Shown piece by piece: positions 1 to 4,227 of a stretch of 6,139 bases of DNA (positions within the stretch are counted from its first letter, which is position 1; each line of letters opens with the position of its first letter). Made by a program: the position numbers and the translations under genes. Below the pieces are notes generated by a model, which had not been told where the DNA came from, made no database searches, and saw nothing but the letters and a program-made list of their open reading frames with translations. The stretch comes from JAZRUY01 sp045598845 (GTDB taxonomy: Bacteria; Verrucomicrobiota; Lentisphaeria; Victivallales; Victivallaceae): NCBI GenBank assembly GCA_045598845.1, contig JAZRUY010000206.1, positions 1 to 6,139 on the forward strand, in the 5' to 3' direction.

Positions 1-95
1 TCGGTCTTTATCCGGGCATGAATGCTGAAAAAATGGATTATATGGCCGGCTGCATCCGGGAATTCGCGGAGCGCGGCCGCGGAAGCGGCGCCTGA
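1..95 (+). CDS. C-terminal end of a DegT/DnrJ/EryC1/StrS-family sugar aminotransferase (5' truncated by the window)
   Basis: Reading from base 3, 30 codons lead to TGA at 93-95. The peptide begins GLYPGMNAEKMDYM and continues into CIREFAERGR. This matches the closing segment of PLP-dependent sugar aminotransferases of the DegT/AHBA-synthase fold, where a 'LYPGM(T/S)xExxDYVxxxIREF' helix ends the protein. Family members transfer an amino group to a keto-sugar nucleotide. The PLP lysine and all other catalytic residues lie outside the window, so the substrate cannot be judged. The next gene, a GT2, starts 18 bases after the stop, which suggests one transcript. The assignment rests on a short tail but is strengthened by the sugar-transfer genes that follow. 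The first two bases belong to a codon that starts upstream. Confidence 0.72.
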   Translation, partial: GLYPGMNAEKMDYMAGCIREFAERGRGSGA

Positions 96-113
96 CGCAA
101 AAAGCGAGGGGTT

Positions 114-1097
114 ATGGAAAAACGCAAAGTCATCAGTATCGCGACCGGATGTTACAACGAGGTTGAAAATATCAGGATTTTCTATGACCGGTGCCGGGCC
201 GCGCTGAGCCGTCATCCGGAATACGATTATGAATTCGTGGTGGCCGACAATCTTTCCTCCGACGGTACCCGGGAGGTTCTGCGGCGCATTGCCGCGGCCG
301 ATCATAAATTCCGGGTGATCATGAATTCCAATAATTTCGGCCATATCCGCAGCCCGTATAACGCTTTGCTGCGCACTTCCGGCGATCTGGTGCTGTATAT
401 ATGCAGCGATTTGCAGGAGCCGCCGGAAATGCTGGATGAATTTCTGGAAAAGTACCGTCAGGGGTACAAAGTCATCTGCGGCGTAAAACCGCGCAGCAAA
501 GAAAATCCGCTGATGTTTGCGGTGCGGCGTTTCTACTACTGGCTGCTGGCCAGATTTTCCGATACCGACCAGGTGCATAATTTTACCGGGTTCGGACTTT
601 ATGACCGTTCTTTCATCGAAGCGCTCCGCCGTTATCATGACCCGTATCCCTATTTCCGCGGCATGGTGGGCGAGATAGGCATGCCGCGCGCGGAAGTGCC
701 GTTCGTGCAGGAAAAACGGCACTTCGGCAAGACTAAAAATAATTTTTTCACCTTGTACGATATGGCGATGAACGGTTTTGTGAATCATACCAAGTTCCCG
801 CTGCGGCTGGCCGGTTTTTCCGGATTCGTGCTGGCGTTTTTCAGTTTTATTACCGCGGCCGGCTATCTGGCCGCCAAATTGATCTGGTGGAACTCTTTTG
901 AACTGGGTATGGCTCCGCTGATGATCGGTTTGTTCTTTTTTGCAGCGGTTCAGCTGATTTTTATCGGGGTGCTCGGCGAGTATCTGGGGGCGGTGTGGAC
1001 GCAGGTTAAAAACCGTCCGCTGGTTATTGAAGAGGAAACCCTGAATTTTGATGACAGTCCGGCTCCGGACGGCGAATGCGGAGAGCGGAAAAGGTAG
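114..1097 (+). CDS. Polyprenyl-phosphate glycosyltransferase, GT2 family, two C-terminal membrane helices (ArnC/GtrB/DPM1-like)
   Basis: This 327-residue protein is complete and of normal length for bacterial dolichyl/undecaprenyl-phosphate sugar transferases. The family moves a sugar from a nucleotide donor to a polyprenyl phosphate on the cytoplasmic face. The GT-A domain (about 1-225) shows the opening CYNEVENI (13-20), the donor-binding DNLSSDGT (45-52) and DLQEPPE (99-105). The usual 'DADLQ' reads C97-S98-D99-L100-Q101, so the first Asp of the DxD is missing. The family signature FGKTKNNFFTLYD (204-216) and FPLRLAGFSG (228-237) precede two hydrophobic helices at about 232-257 and 266-290, ending in GVLGEYLG (285-292). 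ATG 114 is preceded by GAGGGG at 106-111, a tight but usable ribosome site. The flanking aminotransferase and SDR genes suggest that the transferred sugar is a modified, possibly amino, deoxy sugar. The specific donor is unknown. Confidence 0.9.
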   Translation: MEKRKVISIATGCYNEVENIRIFYDRCRAALSRHPEYDYEFVVADNLSSDGTREVLRRIAAADHKFRVIMNSNNFGHIRSPYNALLRTSGDLVLYICSDLQEPPEMLDEFLEKYRQGYKVICGVKPRSKENPLMFAVRRFYYWLLARFSDTDQVHNFTGFGLYDRSFIEALRRYHDPYPYFRGMVGEIGMPRAEVPFVQEKRHFGKTKNNFFTLYDMAMNGFVNHTKFPLRLAGFSGFVLAFFSFITAAGYLAAKLIWWNSFELGMAPLMIGLFFFAAVQLIFIGVLGEYLGAVWTQVKNRPLVIEEETLNFDDSPAPDGECGERKR

Positions 1098-1121
1098 ATT
1101 TATTTTCACTTGCGGGTCCAA

Positions 1122-2081
1122 ATGGCTTTCCAACGGATTTTCATGACCGGCGGCACCGGTTTTTTCGGCAAGACGCTGCTGGGGGCGATAAGGCAAAACG
1201 GCATCGCCGCCGCCGAATGGGTGCTGCTGTCGCGCGACCCGGAAAAATTCCTGCGGGGCAATCCTGAATTCTCCGACTTGCCGGGAGTGGCCTTTGTAAC
1301 CGGCGATGTGCGCTCTTTTAAATTCCCGTCCGGCAGATTCGACGCGGTGATACATGCCGCCACCCCCGCGTCGGCAAGTATGATCGCCGAACAGCCGGAG
1401 GAGATGTATTCCATAATAACGGAAGGCACCGCGAGAGTCGCCGAATTCGCGGGACTGAGCGGAGCGGAAAAGATATTGTTTACCAGTTCCGGCGCGGTTT
1501 ACGGCGAACAGCCGCCTGAACTCGACAGGATTCCGGAAACCGCGCCATGCGCTCCGGTGACCGTGTACGGAAAAGGAAAACTGGAAGCCGAACATTTGCT
1601 GGCCGCCTGCGGGATTCCGGCGGTTATCGCCAGATGTTTCGCCTTCATCGGCGAATATCTGCCGCTTGACATTCATTTCGCCGCCGGTAATTTTATCGGG
1701 GACGCCCTGGCCGGCCGGCGGATAACGGTGAAAGGCGACGGCAGGACGGTCCGCAGTTACCTTTATTCAGGCGATCTGGTGCGCTGGCTCTGGAAAATTC
1801 TGACGGACGGAGTTCCGGGGCGCGTTTATAATGTAGGGTCGCCGGATGCGGTCACTGTCCGGGAATTGGCGGAACTGTGCGCCGATATCGGAGGAACCGG
1901 GGTGGAGGTGCTGGGGAAGCCCGGCGACGGTCCCGCCCCGAGGTATGTCCCCGATGTGTCGCGCGCCCGGAGCGAACTCGGATTGTCGCCCCGCACTCCG
2001 TTGCGGCAGGCGGTGGAAACGGTTATGAATTTTCATCGGGAAACGCGCGCATCCGGCAAAAGACCGGTTATCGGCGTTTAA
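1122..2081 (+). CDS. NAD(P)-dependent nucleotide-sugar epimerase or 4-ketoreductase (extended SDR)
   Basis: This 319-residue extended short-chain dehydrogenase/reductase is full length. Counted from ATG 1122, the Rossmann motif is TGGTGFFG (9-16), followed by GDV (61-63), HAA (78-80), the catalytic-site strand TSSGAVYG (121-128) and the YxxxK pair Y149/K153. The GDGRTVRSYLY stretch (205-215) and the YNVGSPDAVTVRELAE region (about 236-251) are typical of sugar-nucleotide enzymes. The residue after the SS pair is Gly. The Glu of UDP-glucuronate decarboxylases and the Asp-Glu of 4,6-dehydratases are absent, so I favour a reductase or epimerase. It follows the GT2 closely and probably makes or finishes that enzyme's donor sugar. 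The start is uncertain. ATG 1122 has only a weak GCGGG upstream. TTG 1110 would add four residues, with AAAAGG (1089-1094) 15 bases away. ATG 1143 would cut into the Rossmann strand and is unlikely. Confidence 0.83.
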   Translation: MAFQRIFMTGGTGFFGKTLLGAIRQNGIAAAEWVLLSRDPEKFLRGNPEFSDLPGVAFVTGDVRSFKFPSGRFDAVIHAATPASASMIAEQPEEMYSIITEGTARVAEFAGLSGAEKILFTSSGAVYGEQPPELDRIPETAPCAPVTVYGKGKLEAEHLLAACGIPAVIARCFAFIGEYLPLDIHFAAGNFIGDALAGRRITVKGDGRTVRSYLYSGDLVRWLWKILTDGVPGRVYNVGSPDAVTVRELAELCADIGGTGVEVLGKPGDGPAPRYVPDVSRARSELGLSPRTPLRQAVETVMNFHRETRASGKRPVIGV

Positions 2082-2100
2082 TCAAATCAAGTATTCGGAA

Positions 2101-2107
2101 AAAGGAG
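2101..2107 (+). promoter_or_regulatory. Ribosome binding site of ppiB
   Basis: AAAGGAG lies six bases before ATG 2114. It is one of the strongest Shine-Dalgarno matches in the window and settles the ppiB start. The reading frame remains open for a long way upstream inside the SDR gene, so frame length alone would suggest a start that is too early. Confidence 0.85.
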
Positions 2108-2113
2108 AATGAC

Positions 2114-2608
2114 ATGATAGTGCTCAAAACTTCGCTCGGCGACATTGAAATTGAACTGTTCGAACAGGAAGCGCCGGTTACCGCGGCTAATTTTCTGCAG
2201 TATGTGAAAGACGGGTTTTACAACGGCACGGTTTTTCACCGGGTGATTCCGGGATTCATGATTCAGGGCGGCGGATTCACCGCGGATTTTGTTCAGAAAG
2301 AAACCCGCGCCCCGATTACCAATGAGGCGACCAACGGTTTGAGCAACCGCCGCGGAACCGTAGCCATGGCGCGGACGCAGGTCGTCGATTCGGCGACTTG
2401 CCAGTTCTTCATCAATCTGACCGACAATGACTTTCTGGATTTCCGGGCTCCCACCCCTCAGCATTTCGGTTATTGTGTTTTCGGTAAAGTGATTTCCGGC
2501 ATGGATACCGTGGATAAAATCGCCGCGGTGGAAACCGGTTCCCGTCCGCCGCATCGGGATGTTCCGGTCGAGACCGTGGAAATTATTGCGGCGGAAGTAA
2601 AAGATTAA
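2114..2608 (+). CDS. ppiB: Peptidyl-prolyl cis-trans isomerase, cytoplasmic cyclophilin (PpiB type)
   Basis: This 164-residue cyclophilin, the same length as E. coli PpiB, catalyses cis-trans isomerisation of Xaa-Pro bonds during folding. It has no signal peptide or membrane segment, so it should act in the cytoplasm. The active-site strand FHRVIPGFMIQGGGF (41-55) carries the expected Arg43, Phe48, Met49 and Gln51. MARTQ (85-89), SATCQFFIN (93-101) with Phe99, and GYCVFGKV (119-126) complete the fold. The position of human CypA His126 is Tyr120 here, as in E. coli PpiB. There is no tryptophan anywhere, so the Trp121 that gives tight cyclosporin binding in CypA is absent. It starts 32 bases after the SDR stop behind a strong ribosome site. 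It could be co-transcribed with the sugar genes, but the family is a general folding helper and needs no link to them. Confidence 0.96.
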   Translation: MIVLKTSLGDIEIELFEQEAPVTAANFLQYVKDGFYNGTVFHRVIPGFMIQGGGFTADFVQKETRAPITNEATNGLSNRRGTVAMARTQVVDSATCQFFINLTDNDFLDFRAPTPQHFGYCVFGKVISGMDTVDKIAAVETGSRPPHRDVPVETVEIIAAEVKD

Positions 2609-2673
2609 AGCGGATTTTTCCGGACCGCGCCAGTTCTTTTAATCCTGTTTTTTGTACGGATTTGAAAATTACC

Positions 2674-4053
2674 ATGTTTTTTGCCGCCGGTTTCAACAGT
2701 TCGGCTTTTATGCTGATGTTCCTCGCTTTCACCGCGATGATGGGAGTGGTGCCGTTTCTTTTGCGGCGTTTCCGCATCCCCGGTGTGATCGCGCTGCTGA
2801 CCGTCGGAATGCTCACCGGTCCTCATGCCTTGAACCTGATCCCGCGTCTGGCGGGATGGCTGGGATTTTTAGGTGCGGATCCGGAAACAGTGGCGGGGAA
2901 TTTCGAGGCCACAGTCCGGGCGCTGGGGTCTCTGGGATTGATTTTTTTGATGGCTCTGGCCGGTATGGAAGCGGATTTCAGAATGATAAACTCCGTCCGC
3001 GCTCCGGTGATAAGGCTGAGCATCGCCACCTTCCTGATTCCCGCCGCCGCCGGATTCGTTATTTATTACTGTTTCCGTCCTGCGGATTTCCCGGGGCAGC
3101 TGCTGTACGCCAGTCTGTTCGCATCCCATTCGGTGGGTATTGTTTTCCCGGTGATGCGCGAGCTGAAACTCAGCCATAGCCGGTTCGGCGCGGCGGTCCT
3201 CATTTCCACCGTTATCACCGATATCGCCAGCATTGTTCTATTGGCGGTAAGCGTGCAGCTCAAGCGGATGCGGACGAGTGCCGTCATTGCCGGTCTTTCG
3301 CTGCTGGACCGGCTTGACCCGTCATGGCTGGGCATCTGGTTTACCCCGCTTTTTCTGCTGACGGTGCTGGCATATATTCTGGCGGCGGTGTGGCTGGTAC
3401 AGCGCTGGGGAATCCGGCTTTTCAGGCGGTTTTCCCCCACGGAGGATTTACTGGTTACTCTGCTGCTGCTGGTGATTCTGCTCACCGTGCTTGCCGGTGA
3501 ACTGCTGGGGGTGAATCCGGTGGTCGGCGCTTTTGTGGCCGGGCTGGCCCTATCCCGGCTGATGCACGGCAGAAAACCGGGAAAATTCAACTCCGGTCCG
3601 CTGATTCAGCGTCTGGAAGGCATCGGTTACGGATTGCTGGTCCCTTTTCTTTTCGTGTCGATCGGGATGGACAGTGATTTCCGCGCTTTCGGCAAGGCGG
3701 ATGACTGGGCGGTGGTTGCCGCGACGGTAACCGGTCTTGTGCTGAGTAAAATGCTGTCCGGTTATTTCGCGATGCGGTCATGCGGATTTTCGTTCCGTCA
3801 ATGCACTTGCGCCGGACTTATGACCGTACCGCAGCTTTCCGCGACTTTGGCGGCGGCGGCGATCGGAAAAAATCTCGGTATGCTCGACGGCAATTTTTTC
3901 AATGCGATTATCGTGCTGTCCATTGTCACCACGCTGCCGGTGCCGTTGCTGGTGCGCTGGATTATCGGAAACCGGCAGGAGGAATTCATGGCTGCCGGGG
4001 AAACCGCCCCGTACCGTCTGCCTGAACGGACAGAGGAGGATGAATTGCTGTAA
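2674..4053 (+). CDS. Cation:proton antiporter, CPA2 / Na+/H+ exchanger family, integral membrane
   Basis: This 459-residue inner-membrane protein is almost entirely hydrophobic, with roughly 12-13 helices of the Na+/H+ exchanger fold. Family landmarks appear in order (counted from ATG 2674): IPGVIALLTVGMLTGP (35-50), FLMALAGMEADF (91-102), the TM4 stretch ASHSVGIVFPVMRE (150-163), STVITDIAS (178-186), GVNPVVGAFVAGLALS (279-294), VPFLFVSIGMDSD (323-335) and TVPQLSATLAAA (384-395). The ion-site pair that is Asp-Asp in NapA/NhaA and Gln-Asp in KefC is Thr182-Asp183 here. The protein stops about 30 residues after the last helix and has no RCK/TrkA-N domain, so KefB/C-type gating by nucleotide or glutathione is not expected. 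The transported ion (Na+ or K+) cannot be read from the sequence. The start is uncertain: ATG 2674 has no good ribosome site, and TTG 2662 (four more residues) or ATG 2710 are alternatives. Confidence 0.9.
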   Translation: MFFAAGFNSSAFMLMFLAFTAMMGVVPFLLRRFRIPGVIALLTVGMLTGPHALNLIPRLAGWLGFLGADPETVAGNFEATVRALGSLGLIFLMALAGMEADFRMINSVRAPVIRLSIATFLIPAAAGFVIYYCFRPADFPGQLLYASLFASHSVGIVFPVMRELKLSHSRFGAAVLISTVITDIASIVLLAVSVQLKRMRTSAVIAGLSLLDRLDPSWLGIWFTPLFLLTVLAYILAAVWLVQRWGIRLFRRFSPTEDLLVTLLLLVILLTVLAGELLGVNPVVGAFVAGLALSRLMHGRKPGKFNSGPLIQRLEGIGYGLLVPFLFVSIGMDSDFRAFGKADDWAVVAATVTGLVLSKMLSGYFAMRSCGFSFRQCTCAGLMTVPQLSATLAAAAIGKNLGMLDGNFFNAIIVLSIVTTLPVPLLVRWIIGNRQEEFMAAGETAPYRLPERTEEDELL

Positions 4054-4062
4054 TGCGGTTTC

Positions 4063-4080
4063 GGTTTTTCCCGGAAAACC
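4063..4080 (+). repeat. Short inverted repeat after the antiporter gene
   Basis: GGTTTT and AAAACC flank a six-base TCCCGG, forming a possible 6-bp hairpin starting 10 bases after the antiporter stop. A CCCGGG palindrome follows at 4087-4092 and could pair alternatively with CCCGG at 4070-4074. No T-run follows either arrangement, so this is at best a weak or non-canonical end-of-transcript signal. Its place in the longest non-coding gap is the only reason to list it. Confidence 0.3.
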
Positions 4081-4124
4081 AGGCTTCCCGGGTAAGGAAA
4101 TCATTAAATATCACCGTTGTGCGC

Positions 4125-4153
4125 TTGTTATTTACCGCGCCGCGGTGTATATA
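4125..4153 (+). promoter_or_regulatory. Possible sigma70-like promoter for the HflK-like gene
   Basis: TTGTTA (4125-4130) and TATATA (4148-4153) are separated by 17 bases. Each matches four of six consensus positions, and they sit in the longest intergenic gap, ahead of an unrelated gene. Transcription would start near 4160. That gives a leader of about 64 bases to GTG 4224, but it would remove the ribosome site of the 20-codon ORF at 4165, so the two readings compete. Promoter consensus in this organism is unknown to me, and chance matches of this quality are common in AT-rich gaps. Confidence 0.27.
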
Positions 4154-4164
4154 AAGAGGTATGA

Positions 4165-4227
4165 ATGTCTGACAAAAGCAACCGGAACACACCGGTGGCA
4201 AAAAGAAAATCCCGAGGTGGAGTGTGA
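4165..4227 (+). CDS. Possible 20-codon leader peptide overlapping the HflK-like gene
   Basis: ATG 4165 has AAGAGG at 4154-4159, five bases upstream, which is a good ribosome site. Twenty codons run to TGA 4225-4227. The peptide starts MSDKSNRN and is basic, with three Lys/Arg in a row at residues 13-15 and Arg17. It has no hydrophobic stretch and I recognise no family. Its stop shares GTGA with the GTG start of the next gene (4224), a layout typical of translational coupling. Three readings are open: a real coupled leader peptide, a chance ORF, or the true N-terminus of the HflK-like protein split by a one-base sequencing or natural frameshift. Confidence 0.35.
   Translation: MSDKSNRNTPVAKRKSRGGV
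4214..4219 (+). promoter_or_regulatory. Ribosome binding site deciding the GTG 4224 start
   Basis: GAGGTG matches the anti-Shine-Dalgarno sequence and ends four bases before GTG 4224. It supports this non-ATG start over the first in-frame ATG at 4281, which has no ribosome site and lies at the edge of the first membrane helix. Confidence 0.65.

Noticed and set aside
1877..2113. A possible 79-residue N-terminal extension of PpiB
   Set aside because: The frame is open upstream, but this stretch overlaps the SDR gene, is Arg-rich without any motif, and the strong AAAGGAG site sets the start at 2114. The resulting length equals E. coli PpiB.
2087..2554. A - strand open frame of 155 codons antisense to ppiB
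   Set aside because: It mirrors a highly conserved cyclophilin gene and shows no recognisable fold or motif.
2610..2640. A possible terminator after ppiB (GCGG ... CCGC followed by GTTCTTTT)
   Set aside because: The stem is only 4 bp with an 11-base loop and a poor T-run, which is too weak to call.
2652..3179. A + strand open frame of 175 codons overlapping the antiporter start
   Set aside because: It overlaps the antiporter in another frame, its composition (many Arg, Gly, Ser, His, Cys) matches no protein family, and the antiporter frame carries clear family motifs.
3066..3590. A - strand open frame of 174 codons
   Set aside because: It lies wholly inside the antiporter on the opposite strand and is rich in Ser, Arg and Thr, as expected from an antisense shadow of GC-rich hydrophobic code. 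No motif and no ribosome site of note.
4063..4092. A rho-independent terminator after the antiporter
   Set aside because: An inverted repeat is present but no T-run follows, so it is listed only as a repeat.
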